Source of the DNA: Pelagimonas varians
GTDB taxonomy: Bacteria > Pseudomonadota > Alphaproteobacteria > Rhodobacterales > Rhodobacteraceae
NCBI RefSeq assembly: GCF_003208435.1
Contig: NZ_QKMF01000007.1
Location: forward strand, 124,001 to 188,000
DNA: 64,000 nucleotides
Direction: 5' to 3'
A model generated the notes under the pieces. It worked only from the letters and a program-made list of their open reading frames with translations. It was not told the DNA's origin and made no database searches. Within the stretch, counting starts at the first letter, position 1. Each line of letters opens with the position of its first letter. Below are positions 34,817 to 43,094 of this stretch, piece by piece. Position numbers and translations under genes: made by a program.

Positions 34817-35007
34817 ATAACGGCAGGAAAGAGCCCATTCCTACGAAATCGCCGCTCTATGTCGAATGTCCAGTCTTCGGACGAGGTCAAAAAAGGTGAC
34901 AAAATCAAACTGGGTTTATCCAAGGGTTTATGGCTGGCTGTTTTGACCCGAGGTTAATGGCCGGAATGCGGACAATGCGGGTGATTGGGGTTTCTGTTCG
35001 TTTGGCA

Positions 35008-36168
35008 TCAAAGGGCACCAAGCAATCTCTTCACAGCTTCTATCACGGCTTCGAGTTTCTCTGGGTTGAGCGCGAGGTAGCCCGTTCCGACCGTGGGGAC
35101 TGCCCACTTAATCGCGGTATCGACGATCATATCGCCTTTCTTCAGACACCAAGCGAAGCCTTTTTTGAAGGCCATGACCAGCGCCTCGATGATCTTTTGA
35201 AGGCGTATTGGGTCAGGATCGTCTTTGGCGATTTCGTCTTTGAGGTCTTCCAATGGCTGCCGAACGATACCCAGTTCCTGCGCGATAGGCCCATCGTGAA
35301 GGCGTTCGGGCGGCATGTTGCCACCAATGCCGTGCCGGTTGACAGTGGCGCGGCGCAGTTCAGCCTCAAGCTCTTCAACGCGCTTCTCAAGGTCGAATTT
35401 GGCACGGATCTTCGCAATTTCCTCGGCTACGGCCTCGGGTCCGATTTCCCAGATTGCGTCGTCGATTAGAGCCACCCGCCGCTGCAAATCCCAAGACATT
35501 GGCTGCCCGTCCAACATTCCAGAGTACCACTCGAGAAAGAAATTAAGGAAATCTCCCCACTGCTCGTTTTGGCTCGAACGGTACGCTGTCAATTTGTCGT
35601 AGCTGGTTGCCAAAGTTACCGGCATAGACGCGCTCAGCCAAAGCGGTTGCTGAAACAACTGTGCGGGAGGACCATTTTCAAGGAACCTGGCGTCCGATTC
35701 TGCTTGGCGGTAGGCGAGTTCGCTCCAATCCACCATCTCTTTGTCCGCCTCATCGTCGTCATCGTAGCCCGCAGCTCGCAACAGCACAGATGAGCTCAAC
35801 ACACCCGCTGCGATTTCCGGGTTGTTTTCGCCAAGAGCGGAGTAATGTGCAGAGAATACGGCGTCAGCGAATGCTGACCACGTATCCGCCGCCGTTGAGT
35901 AGAAGGCGGAATTAAGGAAATCTTCTTCTCCATCCAAAACCTCCGCCGCTGCAACGGTGGAGATTATTAAAGACCGGAAAACACGCCACAAAAGCTTGGA
36001 AATCTCATTTACGCTTTCATCACCCAACCTTGGAAGAGCCCGCAACGCTGCACGTGCCGAAAACGCAACCGATGCCGGGTGCGATTGGGTTTTCAGCCAC
36101 GCTCTTGCGCTGTCCTCATCCGATATTGCCACCTTCGCGTTCCTCCAAAAAAAACACACCGCCGTCAT
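35008..36168 (-). CDS. Hypothetical protein, accessory gene in reverse orientation
   Basis: 386-residue protein opposed to the rest of the accessory block. N-terminal half is helical and Ala-rich ('SVAFSARAALRALPRLGDESVNEISKLLWRVFRSLI'); residues about 265-300 are a charged coiled-coil ('EEIAKIRAKFDLEKRVEELEAELRRATVN') followed by 'RHGIGGNMPPERL', a motif I have seen repeatedly in alphaproteobacterial hypothetical proteins. C-terminus has a hydrophobic segment ('DTAIKWAVPTVGTGYLAL'). Function unknown. It converges on the HEPN gene. Confidence 0.7.
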   Translation of the reverse strand: MTAVCFFWRNAKVAISDEDSARAWLKTQSHPASVAFSARAALRALPRLGDESVNEISKLLWRVFRSLIISTVAAAEVLDGEEDFLNSAFYSTAADTWSAFADAVFSAHYSALGENNPEIAAGVLSSSVLLRAAGYDDDDEADKEMVDWSELAYRQAESDARFLENGPPAQLFQQPLWLSASMPVTLATSYDKLTAYRSSQNEQWGDFLNFFLEWYSGMLDGQPMSWDLQRRVALIDDAIWEIGPEAVAEEIAKIRAKFDLEKRVEELEAELRRATVNRHGIGGNMPPERLHDGPIAQELGIVRQPLEDLKDEIAKDDPDPIRLQKIIEALVMAFKKGFAWCLKKGDMIVDTAIKWAVPTVGTGYLALNPEKLEAVIEAVKRLLGAL

Positions 36169-36671
36169 GGGCTTAACCAGTTCAATAATTTATTGATAGC
36201 AAATGCGTAGTTCGGGTCATAGAGGGTAGCAACGGTTTGATAAGACGCTCTATTCGAGTTTAAGGTTATCAGCAGATCATGAGCACTGACAGACAAAGGC
36301 AATCTTCTCTACCCTCGATGACTTCTGGTAGTTTTGTTCAAAGAATTTAGAAACTGGGAAAGAACCACCGTTTTTTGACCATACGTTCGATAGCAGGCAT
36401 TGCTGTTGCGGATGTGGACGGCGGCTTCGTCCGCCTTGTGGTCCTCGGTGCAACAAGCAGCGAACGGCAGCTCTCCGCCCGTTCCATGCCCGGCAGTCTA
36501 CACAACCCTTCCGGCGCAGAACTTTCGGGTTCAAGTAACGCAAGCGGTTTGAAGCGGCAATTAATTGCGATTATCGCAATTTTGAGGTTGCGTACAAGTT
36601 GCGAATATCGCAATGTTCTACCTGAGCACCGTAATCCTTTCGGCATTGCGCGGTTCAAATGGGAGATCGAC
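36169..36671. other. 503-bp regulatory region between accessory block and int-proximal operon
   Basis: Holds the operator pair 36565-36613 near its right end. Left of it are AT-rich stretches and a short hairpin GGCGG-CTTCGT-CCGCC at about 36422-36437. A frame open from 36375 through the operators to 37010 is not treated as coding before 36672. Promoters for the leftward gene 35008-36168 and the rightward operon should both be in this region. Confidence 0.6.
36565..36613. promoter_or_regulatory. Second operator set, same motif as immunity region
   Basis: Two perfect copies of TTGCGA-N3-TCGCAA at 36565-36579 (spacer TTA) and 36599-36613 (spacer ATA), centres 34 bp apart, exactly the spacing of sites 1 and 2 in the immunity region 10 kb away. 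A degenerate half (TTGCGT at 36588) lies between. They precede the rightward operon starting at 36672, whose first gene has a GGGAG ribosome binding site. The repressor encoded at 26164-26481 likely binds both sets. Confidence 0.88.
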
Positions 36672-37010
36672 ATGCAACACCCCCACCACCCCAGCGGACG
36701 TCCCTCGACTTACATTCCGAAACACATCCGCCCCTGGCTAATCGCCCCGACCACCGGCCCACTGCCGCCACGTGTCCTAATGCAGGACGCATGGCTACGA
36801 GCAAAAGAACGACAGCTATTGGAAGATGGAACATCGGCTTGCATCCAGCACGATCGGATGGACCGGCTTTCGGGTATGATCAACGGCACACCAATGGATC
36901 GAGCCGGATCGGCTGAGATCCACCACCTTTCCAGTCGCCGCAATCTCCTTTGCCAGAAGTTCGGCTTTCAGTCCCTCCCTACGACTGGTCCGAAGTGCGG
37001 TGACCAATGA
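36672..37010 (+). CDS. Hypothetical protein, first gene of the operator-controlled operon
   Basis: 112-residue protein (MQHPHHPSGRPSTYIPKHIRPWL...) with Pro/His-rich start and basic C-terminus. No motif recognised. GGGAG lies at 36660-36664, a good ribosome binding site for the ATG at 36672. Overlaps the HTH gene by 4 bp (ATGA). A frame extending left through the operators is rejected. Confidence 0.65.
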   Translation: MQHPHHPSGRPSTYIPKHIRPWLIAPTTGPLPPRVLMQDAWLRAKERQLLEDGTSACIQHDRMDRLSGMINGTPMDRAGSAEIHHLSSRRNLLCQKFGFQSLPTTGPKCGDQ

Positions 37011-37357
37011 CCCACCCGGCTGACATCCATGTTGGAAAACGTATCCGCCACCAGCGTTGGCTCAAAGGGATCACCCAGCAGCAGCTGGCCGAGACTGTTG
37101 GCATCAAGTTCCAGCAAATTCAGAAATACGAAACCGGCGCGAACCGTGTCAGCGCATCCCGCCTTTGGGACATTGCAGCGACGTTGGAGAAACCCGTCGC
37201 CTATTTCTTTGAAGGCATTGAAAACGGCGCTGCGCCCAACACGGACGTGTTCAACAAAGACGAAGCTTTGCTAGTCGCAGATTTCCGCCGGCTCGCGAAG
37301 CATCAGCAAACCGCTTTACGCAATGTTCAATTAGCAATGCTGGAGGTTTCATTTTGA
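37007..37357 (+). CDS. XRE-family HTH regulator
   Basis: 116-residue protein with a textbook XRE helix-turn-helix: 'VGKRIRHQRWLKGITQQQLAETVGIKFQQIQKYETGANRVSASRLWDIAATLEKPVAYFFEG' (about residues 9-70). Such proteins are common in alphaproteobacterial phages and chromosomes as lysogeny or stress regulators. It is the second gene of the rightward operon, overlapping both neighbours by 4 bp, and may be a second lysogenic switch, subordinate to the repressor through the operators upstream. Confidence 0.85.
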   Translation: MTHPADIHVGKRIRHQRWLKGITQQQLAETVGIKFQQIQKYETGANRVSASRLWDIAATLEKPVAYFFEGIENGAAPNTDVFNKDEALLVADFRRLAKHQQTALRNVQLAMLEVSF

Positions 37358-37512
37358 CCCGGTTCAGATTGAGCCTATGCGGGTTGTTCACTCTGGCGAT
37401 CTTGATCGGAAGCGGGGCGCTGACTTTCATCGCCCTCCCCTACGCAATCTGGAAATTGACAGTTTGGGTGGACGCAACCAACGACAGCTTTGGCCCATGG
37501 TGGCCGCTGTGA
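37354..37512 (+). CDS. Small membrane protein, possible
   Basis: A 52-codon frame from a TTG (TTGA overlap with the HTH stop at 37355-37357) to a TGA at 37510-37512 that overlaps the GTG of the next gene (GTGA). The product has one strong hydrophobic segment ('LCGLFTLAILIGSGALTFIALPYAIW') and a short polar tail ('VDATNDSFGPWWPL'). Double 4-bp overlap in a packed operon argues for a real gene; the TTG start and small size are reasons for doubt. Confidence 0.5.
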   Translation: MTRFRLSLCGLFTLAILIGSGALTFIALPYAIWKLTVWVDATNDSFGPWWPL

Positions 37513-37829
37513 GCGTTTATGTCGACAAACCGCAGCACCGACTAGGCCGCATGGTCATGTGCCACATGCTGGCCGATAGCATGGCCGAACTGCTCACGAT
37601 GGCAGACACGATCGACATCGATAGAAAATGGTTCCAACCCCAAAGCCACCCGCATTTTGACATTTGTAAATCCAAACGCGTCTTGGCTGTTAAAGCCGGC
37701 GCGATCGAAGTCGACCGTCGCGCCCTCGTCGAGGTCAAACAGCGCTACCGAACAAAATGGTTCGCCGACCTGGGCGAACGCACTGCAGTTGAAGCGGCAT
37801 CACAAATGGGAGATCGATCATGCAGATGA
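37509..37829 (+). CDS. DUF4031 protein
   Basis: 106-residue protein from the GTG at 37509 ('VSVYVDKPQHRLGRMVMCHMLADSMAELLTMADTIDIDRKWFQ...'). The opening 'VYVDKPQ...GRMVMCHMLADS' is the DUF4031 pattern, known from phages and plasmids, function unknown. A longer frame from ATG 37377 would lie inside the small membrane-protein frame; the coupled GTG is preferred. It overlaps the Xis-like gene by 10 bp. Confidence 0.72.
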   Translation: MSVYVDKPQHRLGRMVMCHMLADSMAELLTMADTIDIDRKWFQPQSHPHFDICKSKRVLAVKAGAIEVDRRALVEVKQRYRTKWFADLGERTAVEAASQMGDRSCR

Positions 37830-38044
37830 TCGCAGTAGACGCAGCAGCCCTCGATCGGCTTCATGACAAGATTGATCGCTTGGAACAAAAACTAGATGCA
37901 GCGCACATCACCCCGCCCCCAAAGTGGATCACTGTGGCTGAATACGCCAAACGGGTTGGAAAAACCGAAGGGACCGTCCGGCGCTGGATCAGAGAAGGGT
38001 CTCTGGAACGCAAGGACAAGCTAGTGGCTAACCCAGACGCTTAG
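37820..38044 (+). CDS. Excisionase-like helix-turn-helix protein
   Basis: 74-residue protein with an N-terminal coiled coil ('ALDRLHDKIDRLEQKLDAA') and a C-terminal MerR/Xis-type helix-turn-helix ('KWITVAEYAKRVGKTEGTVRRWIREGSLERK'). Size, fold and location directly beside the integrase gene, facing it, suggest an excisionase (recombination directionality factor). Its 3' end overlaps the integrase 3' end by 17 bp, tail to tail, so the two transcripts interfere. Confidence 0.72.
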   Translation: MQMIAVDAAALDRLHDKIDRLEQKLDAAHITPPPKWITVAEYAKRVGKTEGTVRRWIREGSLERKDKLVANPDA

Positions 38045-38990
38045 CCAAGGATTCCGCACTCTCATTATAATAGACCATCAGCATTTTAAGATCGGTATGC
38101 CCGACCATTCGGGCAAGTTCCAAAACTTCCAGTTTCTTCGCCAATGCCGTGATCGCCGCATGCCGGCTGTCATGGAACGTCAACCCAACCACACCAGCTC
38201 GATCGCGCGTCTTTCGAAACAAGGCATCGAGCTGGCGAGGTTCCAACCCAAACACTCTCTCATTCTTGGGCAACGCTTCCAATAGCGAAACGGCTTGAGA
38301 GGACAAAGGCACATCTCGGGGACGGCCGTTTTTGGTTTGCTTTAGATGAGCGACGCGTCGGTCCAGGTCAACACAATCCCATGTGAGGTTGCAAATCTCT
38401 CCTGCCCGCATTGCCGTCGCAACGGCAAATCGAAACGCATGATAGGCCCGAGCTGTCGCCTTGGTCAGATCATCGCCAGCGCAATAATGCATGCGCTCGA
38501 TTTCATCCTCGGTCGGAAGTCTATCGCGCGGCGCAGGTTTGGGTGGCTTGCGGACGTCGCTCAAGGGATTGCTGTTGATCATGCCCCATTCCCGACGTGC
38601 AACATTTAAGACTGAGGACATCAGCTGCATCTCACGAATAACGCTCGCGGGCGCGACTTCCTTCAATCTGCGATCACGCCAATCTGCAAAATCCTTGGCA
38701 GCGAGGTCTTCCAGCTTGATCCTTGCGATCCGGTCCTTGCTCAAGCTTTTGAGCCGGATGACCTCCCAACGCTCGCCCCTTTTAGTGGTACTAACTTCCC
38801 GCGCGTATCGATCGAAAAGACCTGCCAGCAAGGACTTTGCCGCGATTTTATCGCCATTCAGGATCTCATACTCGGTACGAGTGGCCCAATCCTTGGCCTC
38901 TTTCTGAGTCGGAAAATGTTTTGAGGTCCGGATGCCTCGCCGCGCGACCTGCGCCCGCCATCCAGTTTTGCTTTTGGTAATCGAAGCCAT
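38028..38990 (-). CDS. Tyrosine recombinase / phage integrase
   Basis: 320-residue site-specific recombinase. Catalytic residues: Arg in 'ATAMRAGEICNLTWD', Lys in 'KQTKNGRPRDVPLS', His-x-x-Arg in 'HDSRHAAITALA', His in 'RMVGHTDLKMLM' and nucleophile Tyr in 'VYYNESAESL'. The N-terminal 'ITKSKTGWRAQVARRGIRTSKHFPTQKEAKDWA' is an arm-type DNA-binding (AP2-like) domain. ATG at 38990 is chosen over 39050. It lies 140 bp from the tRNA-Leu 3' end, the expected integration target. Confidence 0.95.
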   Translation of the reverse strand: MASITKSKTGWRAQVARRGIRTSKHFPTQKEAKDWATRTEYEILNGDKIAAKSLLAGLFDRYAREVSTTKRGERWEVIRLKSLSKDRIARIKLEDLAAKDFADWRDRRLKEVAPASVIREMQLMSSVLNVARREWGMINSNPLSDVRKPPKPAPRDRLPTEDEIERMHYCAGDDLTKATARAYHAFRFAVATAMRAGEICNLTWDCVDLDRRVAHLKQTKNGRPRDVPLSSQAVSLLEALPKNERVFGLEPRQLDALFRKTRDRAGVVGLTFHDSRHAAITALAKKLEVLELARMVGHTDLKMLMVYYNESAESLAKRLG

Positions 38991-39130
38991 TTTTACGCAC
39001 CGCGGGTAATCTACGCGTAATAACATGCACAAAATTACGCTCAGAGGCAATCAACGCAATGCTGTCTTGCTTAACAGGGCTTTGTTTTTAAGGGGTTTTC
39101 GTTCACTTGAACGCATCGACGTTCAGTAAA

Positions 39131-39217
39131 TGGTGCGGTCGAGAGGACTCGAACCTCCACGGGTGTTACCCCACAGCGACCTCAACGCTGCGCGTCTACC
39201 AATTCCGCCACGACCGC
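39131..39217 (-). tRNA. tRNA-Leu (anticodon GAG)
   Basis: 87-nt tRNA read on the minus strand: acceptor stem GCGGTCG/CGACCGC, discriminator A and encoded CCA; anticodon arm CAGCG-TTGAGGT-CGCTG gives anticodon GAG; the long variable arm (GTGGGGTAACACCCG) confirms Leu class II. The T-loop GTTCGAGTC is normal. The 3' end at 39131 borders the prophage, so the end of this gene was probably restored by the phage attachment sequence on integration. Confidence 0.95.
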
Positions 39218-39427
39218 ACTTGTACCTGGCTTGGTAGAGCGCTCTCTAACGAAGCACACCGCCGATGTGAAGGGGTAAAATCACTGTATTTCAAATTCAC
39301 CGCTCGGGACTGCAAAAAACATTCTGTCTTCCCTTTGCCTTTATAGGCATCAGCTTTTGTCCTGCATCATATTCCAAAAGCGATACCCATGCTAGATTCA
39401 CCACGTTTACATAGGAGGAGACACACG

Positions 39428-39676
39428 ATGAAACGTCTAAAAACCGCGATTTTGGCTGCTGGCCTCACATTGGCAGCGGGGGCCTGCGCCGCAGAACAAC
39501 AGTGCTGGGTAGGTGCAAAGTACGACGATCATTCACAATGGAATATCGCCTGTTCGCAGACTTATGGGTCTGGATCACAGATCCTTTCTACCAAGGGCTA
39601 TGCAAATATCCTGTTTGGTCCAGCGACATGGGATCAATGCAAAGCTTGGGCAGACAAGAACATGGCCCAAGGCTGA
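39428..39676 (+). CDS. Small exported protein
   Basis: 82-residue protein with a signal peptide ('MKRLKTAILAAGLTLAAGACA', probable cleavage after ACA) and a mature part with two Cys ('CWVGAKYDDHSQWNIACSQTYGSGSQ'), possibly disulphide-bonded. Strong AGGAGGAG ribosome binding site at about 39412-39419 fixes the ATG at 39428. First host gene right of the tRNA. Function unknown. Confidence 0.75.
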   Translation: MKRLKTAILAAGLTLAAGACAAEQQCWVGAKYDDHSQWNIACSQTYGSGSQILSTKGYANILFGPATWDQCKAWADKNMAQG

Positions 39677-39780
39677 TTCCCTGCGTTTAACCTGTCGTTC
39701 ACTTTACCAGTTCGCGATATAGCAAATCCCCTGCCCTTGCCTTATGTCCATCTGTAGTGACATCGGCAAAAGGCGCGGAC

Positions 39781-40461
39781 ATGGTAGAGTGGCGGATCAG
39801 CGATGGGTTGACCTCATATGAGGACGCTCTTGAATTCATGGAAACCCGTGCCGCTGGAATAGCATCAGGTGAGGCCGAAGAATGCATCTGGTTGCTGGAA
39901 CATCCGCCACTTTACACGGGCGGAACCAGCGCAAAGATCGAAGATCTGAAGGATCCTGACCGGTTTCCTGTCTACCCCAGCAAACGCGGGGGCCAATATA
40001 CCTATCACGGGCCCGGACAGCGGGTGGCCTATGTCATGCTGGATGTGTCAAAACGCGGCAAGGATGTGCGGTGCTTTGTACGTGATCTTGAGGCTTGGGT
40101 GATCAAGGCCTTGGCGACCTTTAATCTGACCGGTCATATTCGTGATGGACGGGTCGGCGTTTGGATCGAACGTCCCGATCAGCCCAAGACAGCCTCCGGT
40201 GCGATGGCCGAGGACAAGATCGCAGCCATCGGTATACGGCTGCGCAAATGGGTCAGCTTTCACGGGATTTCAATCAATGTGGAACCAGACCTGAGCCATT
40301 TTGAGGGCATCGTCCCATGTGGCATCACAGATTATGGTGTCACGTCCTTGGTCGATCTGGGTTTACCTGTGACATTGGATGATGTTGATGTCGCGCTTCG
40401 GCACAGCTTTGAAGAGGTGTTCGGCCACGCGACCAAGCAAAGCGACTGCGCAAGCCAGTGA
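39781..40461 (+). CDS. lipB: Octanoyltransferase LipB
   Basis: 226-residue enzyme transferring octanoyl from acyl-ACP to lipoyl domains of 2-oxoacid dehydrogenases and GcvH. Conserved features: 'EHPPLYTGG', '[12 protein letters not shown]', catalytic Lys in '[23 protein letters not shown]', and catalytic Cys in 'GIVPCGI'. ATG at 39781 (MVEWRI) chosen; a GTG at 39757 is an in-frame alternative. Confidence 0.95.
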   Translation: MVEWRISDGLTSYEDALEFMETRAAGIASGEAEECIWLLEHPPLYTGGTSAKIEDLKDPDRFPVYPSKRGGQYTYHGPGQRVAYVMLDVSKRGKDVRCFVRDLEAWVIKALATFNLTGHIRDGRVGVWIERPDQPKTASGAMAEDKIAAIGIRLRKWVSFHGISINVEPDLSHFEGIVPCGITDYGVTSLVDLGLPVTLDDVDVALRHSFEEVFGHATKQSDCASQ

Positions 40462-40513
40462 CACTTTCCGCGCATGCATCTGCGCACATATTGAAAGAGG
40501 CTTCGGCCTGTGT

Positions 40514-40729
40514 TCAGCGCCTCTGGCCAAAGACGTGGAACAGTATTTCCTCGCGGCGCAGCCCTTTTGCGGCCAGTTCAGCATCCGACAATGCCCGCAA
40601 CTCGGTTACATCGGCGGCCAGCCGGCGCTGGCGTGCGTCAAACGGCGTCTCGAATACACGTGTAAAAAAGGCAGACAGGCTTTCGCGTAGACCTGACGTA
40701 TGTTCAAAACTTGGATCAAAATAAGCCAT
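40514..40729 (-). CDS. DUF1127-like small protein
   Basis: 71-residue basic protein; its end 'ELRALSDAELAAKGLRREEILFHVFGQ' is the DUF1127/YjiS pattern ('LsD.eL.diGl.R'). ATG at 40729 (MAYFDPSF). These small proteins are common in Rhodobacteraceae and some bind RNA or affect phosphate and stress responses; the role here is not known. It is opposed to lipB and ctaD. Confidence 0.72.
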   Translation of the reverse strand: MAYFDPSFEHTSGLRESLSAFFTRVFETPFDARQRRLAADVTELRALSDAELAAKGLRREEILFHVFGQRR

Positions 40730-41120
40730 GTCGATTTCCCCCGAGTGGCCCTGAATATGGGCCGTGTTTGGCAACTGGGTTTTTTCTAGGGTCAATCGTC
40801 TGGATCCGACAGTCAGGAATACCACACGTCAGGTATTCCTGACCTACGCCAGCCCCCTCGGCCTGAAATGCCTGCCCGTCCTTTCTACCCCCAAACCGCT
40901 GCGCAATAATTGAGCGGTCGGCGGTGCAAAATCCGCTGCCCCAAACGGCAAAAACCGACTTTTTCCGGTTTGCGGCGTCAGGGTGCGACAAAATTGTTTG
41001 ATCTGCGTCAAATACCTCCATTGCCGCCGAAAAGATCACCTTCTAAAACATGAATAGAATTTACGGGCGCGATGGGATTCTCTTCGCGCCCGCACTGTTG
41101 GGACAAAAGGGAGGCACGAT
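40730..41120. other. Promoter region between DUF1127 gene and ctaD, with a 12-bp inverted repeat
   Basis: 391-bp divergent intergenic region. It holds the inverted repeat at 40812-40843 and the ribosome binding site GGGAGG before ctaD. A minus-strand frame (40716-41039) is open but not protein-like. No other gene seen. Confidence 0.6.
40812..40843. promoter_or_regulatory. 12-bp perfect inverted repeat (hairpin or operator)
   Basis: GTCAGGAATACC and GGTATTCCTGAC pair perfectly around an 8-base centre (ACACGTCA). No T-run follows on either strand, so it is not a classical terminator. It lies about 80 bp upstream of the DUF1127 start and 280 bp upstream of ctaD. It could be a dimeric regulator site or the stem of an untranslated leader RNA. 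Confidence 0.65.
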
Positions 41121-42794
41121 ATGGCAGACGCCGCCATTCACGGCCACGAGCATGAGGACAACCGGGGTTTCTTTACCCGTTGGTTTATGTCCACGAACCA
41201 TAAAGACATCGGTATTTTGTACCTGATCGTCTCGGCCCTTGTGGGTCTGGTTTCAGTAATTTTCACCGTTTACATGCGCATGGAGCTCATGGAGCCCGGT
41301 GTGCAGTACATGTGTATGGAAGGTTGGCGTTTGACCGCTGCCGCCGTTGCAGATTGTACGCCAAACGGTCACTTGTGGAACGTGATGATCACGGGCCACG
41401 GCATCTTGATGATGTTCTTTGTTGTTATTCCGGCGCTTTTCGGCGGTTTTGGCAACTATTTCATGCCGTTGCAGATTGGTGCTCCGGACATGGCATTCCC
41501 GCGTATGAACAACCTGTCGTTCTGGCTTTATGTGGCCGGTACAACACTGGCTGTTTGCTCGGTGTTTTCGCCCGGTGGTAACGGCCAGCTTGGGTCCGGT
41601 GTTGGTTGGGTTCTTTATCCGCCGCTCTCGACCAATGAAGGCGGCTATTCGATGGATCTGGCGATCTTTGCGGTTCACGTTTCGGGTGCGAGCTCGATCC
41701 TTGGCGCGATTAACATGATCACCACATTCTTGAACATGCGTGCCCCCGGCATGACCCTGTTCAAAGTGCCGCTGTTCAGCTGGTCGATCTTTGTCACATC
41801 CTGGTTGATCTTGTTGTCTTTGCCTGTTCTGGCCGGCGCGATCACTATGTTGCTGACCGACCGTAACTTTGGCACCACCTTCTTTGATCCGTCAGGCGGC
41901 GGTGATCCCATCTTGTACCAGCACATCTTGTGGTTCTTCGGTCACCCCGAAGTTTACATCGTGATCCTGCCGGGCTTTGGTATCATTTCCCACGTCATCG
42001 CAACCTTCTCGCGCAAGCCGGTCTTTGGCTACCTGCCAATGGTATGGGCGATCATCGCGATTGGTGCATTGGGCTTTGTTGTGTGGGCGCACCACATGTA
42101 CACAGTCGGGATGAGCCTGCAGCAGCAGTCCTACTTCATGCTGGCAACGATGGTCATTGCGGTGCCAACCGGGGTCAAGGTCTTCTCTTGGATTGCCACA
42201 ATGTGGGGCGGTTCGCTTGAATTCAAAACACCCATGATGTTTGCCTTGGGCTTCCTGGTTCTGTTCACCATTGGTGGCGTAACCGGTGTTGTCCTGTCGC
42301 AAGCTGGTGTCGACCGTGCATACCACGACACATACTATGTGGTTGCTCACTTCCACTATGTGATGTCGCTGGGTGCGGTATTCGCGATCTTCTCTGGGGT
42401 TTACTTCTACTTCCCCAAGATGGCGGGCCGGATGTACAACGAAACACTGGGGCACATTCATTTCTGGATGTTCTTCATCGGTGCAAACCTGACCTTCTTC
42501 CCACAGCACTTCTTGGGTCGTCAGGGTATGCCACGTCGTTACATCGATTACCCCGAAGCGTTTGCATCCTATAACTACATCTCTTCTTTGGGCGCATTCT
42601 TGTCGTTTGCATCATTCCTCTTGTTCTTCGCGATCATCATTATGGCCCTGCGTTCGGGTGCCAAAGTGACCGAGAACAATCCTTGGAACGAGTATGCAGA
42701 TACTCTGGAATGGACCCTGCCTTCGCCGCCGCCAGAGCACACGTTCGAGCAGCTGCCAAAGCAAGAAGACTGGGACAAAGCTCCGTCTCACTAG
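41121..42794 (+). CDS. ctaD: Cytochrome c oxidase subunit I (aa3-type)
   Basis: 557-residue, 12-helix haem-copper oxidase subunit of the respiratory chain. Signatures: '[14 protein letters not shown]' start, haem a ligand in '[23 protein letters not shown]', CuB/Tyr loop '[17 protein letters not shown]', 'HHMYTVGM', '[16 protein letters not shown]' and '[16 protein letters not shown]'. Good ribosome binding site GGGAGG upstream. It stands alone here, apart from the usual ctaC/ctaE genes, common in Rhodobacteraceae. Followed by a strong terminator. Confidence 0.97.
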   Translation: MADAAIHGHEHEDNRGFFTRWFMSTNHKDIGILYLIVSALVGLVSVIFTVYMRMELMEPGVQYMCMEGWRLTAAAVADCTPNGHLWNVMITGHGILMMFFVVIPALFGGFGNYFMPLQIGAPDMAFPRMNNLSFWLYVAGTTLAVCSVFSPGGNGQLGSGVGWVLYPPLSTNEGGYSMDLAIFAVHVSGASSILGAINMITTFLNMRAPGMTLFKVPLFSWSIFVTSWLILLSLPVLAGAITMLLTDRNFGTTFFDPSGGGDPILYQHILWFFGHPEVYIVILPGFGIISHVIATFSRKPVFGYLPMVWAIIAIGALGFVVWAHHMYTVGMSLQQQSYFMLATMVIAVPTGVKVFSWIATMWGGSLEFKTPMMFALGFLVLFTIGGVTGVVLSQAGVDRAYHDTYYVVAHFHYVMSLGAVFAIFSGVYFYFPKMAGRMYNETLGHIHFWMFFIGANLTFFPQHFLGRQGMPRRYIDYPEAFASYNYISSLGAFLSFASFLLFFAIIIMALRSGAKVTENNPWNEYADTLEWTLPSPPPEHTFEQLPKQEDWDKAPSH

Positions 42795-42818
42795 ACGGTT
42801 TGATCCAAACCAAGGAAA

Positions 42819-42847
42819 AAGGCCTCGCATTTGCGGGGCCTTTTTTA
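42819..42847 (+). terminator. Rho-independent terminator of ctaD
   Basis: GGCCTCGC-ATTT-GCGGGGCC stem (one mismatch) from 42821 to 42840, flanked by A on the left and TTTTTT on the right, 30 bp after the ctaD stop. A-rich left side makes it potentially bidirectional. Confidence 0.88.
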
Positions 42848-43043
42848 TTGCCTCATCGGTACTCGGCGCCCGGATTGCGTGGCGCGTCCTGCGCCCTGCT
42901 CCGCCTCAACACGCATGTGGGTTGCCTTAGCCAGTCGGCACGAGACCCGAGTGCCCCCCAAACGGAAATGAGTCGAAGTCTCCTAGTTCGGGACATTTAC
43001 CGAACCATCCGAAACCAGAAAGTTAGTTCAAGTTAATTTCATG

Positions 43044-43058
43044 TAAATGTTTGGTTAA
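43044..43058. promoter_or_regulatory. Near-consensus CtrA box upstream of the GGDEF-EAL gene
   Basis: TAAA-TGTTTGG-TTAA: one mismatch to TTAA-N7-TTAA, with the stronger half as GGTTAAC, 37 bp before the start at 43095. Cyclic-di-GMP genes are known CtrA targets in this family, so it is plausible, not certain. The rest of the 250-bp gap after the ctaD terminator holds no gene. Confidence 0.45.
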
Positions 43059-43094
43059 CGTCGCTACTCTACAATCAAGTGAGTTGGTTCGGAG

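Larger units (their letters stand above)
272..39131. mobile_element. Prophage (lambda-type head, GTA-like tail), integrated at tRNA-Leu
   Basis: A continuous phage gene set runs from integrase (38028-38990) through an immunity region, early genes, packaging, head, tail and lysis genes to two terminal regulators. The right border is set by the 3' end of tRNA-Leu at 39131, which directly abuts the integrase side, as is usual for tyrosine-integrase phages using tRNA genes. The left border is not defined: I see no second copy of the tRNA 3' end near the left edge, so the element may extend beyond the window. All structural modules look intact, with no frameshifts seen, so the prophage may be functional. 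Confidence 0.93.

Noticed and set aside
36375-36671. In-frame upstream extension of the 36672-37010 gene
   Set aside because: It would run through the two perfect operators; the ATG at 36672 has a good ribosome binding site.
40716-41039. Minus-strand frame in the ctaD promoter region
   Set aside because: Not protein-like and overlaps the DUF1127 start; treated as non-coding.
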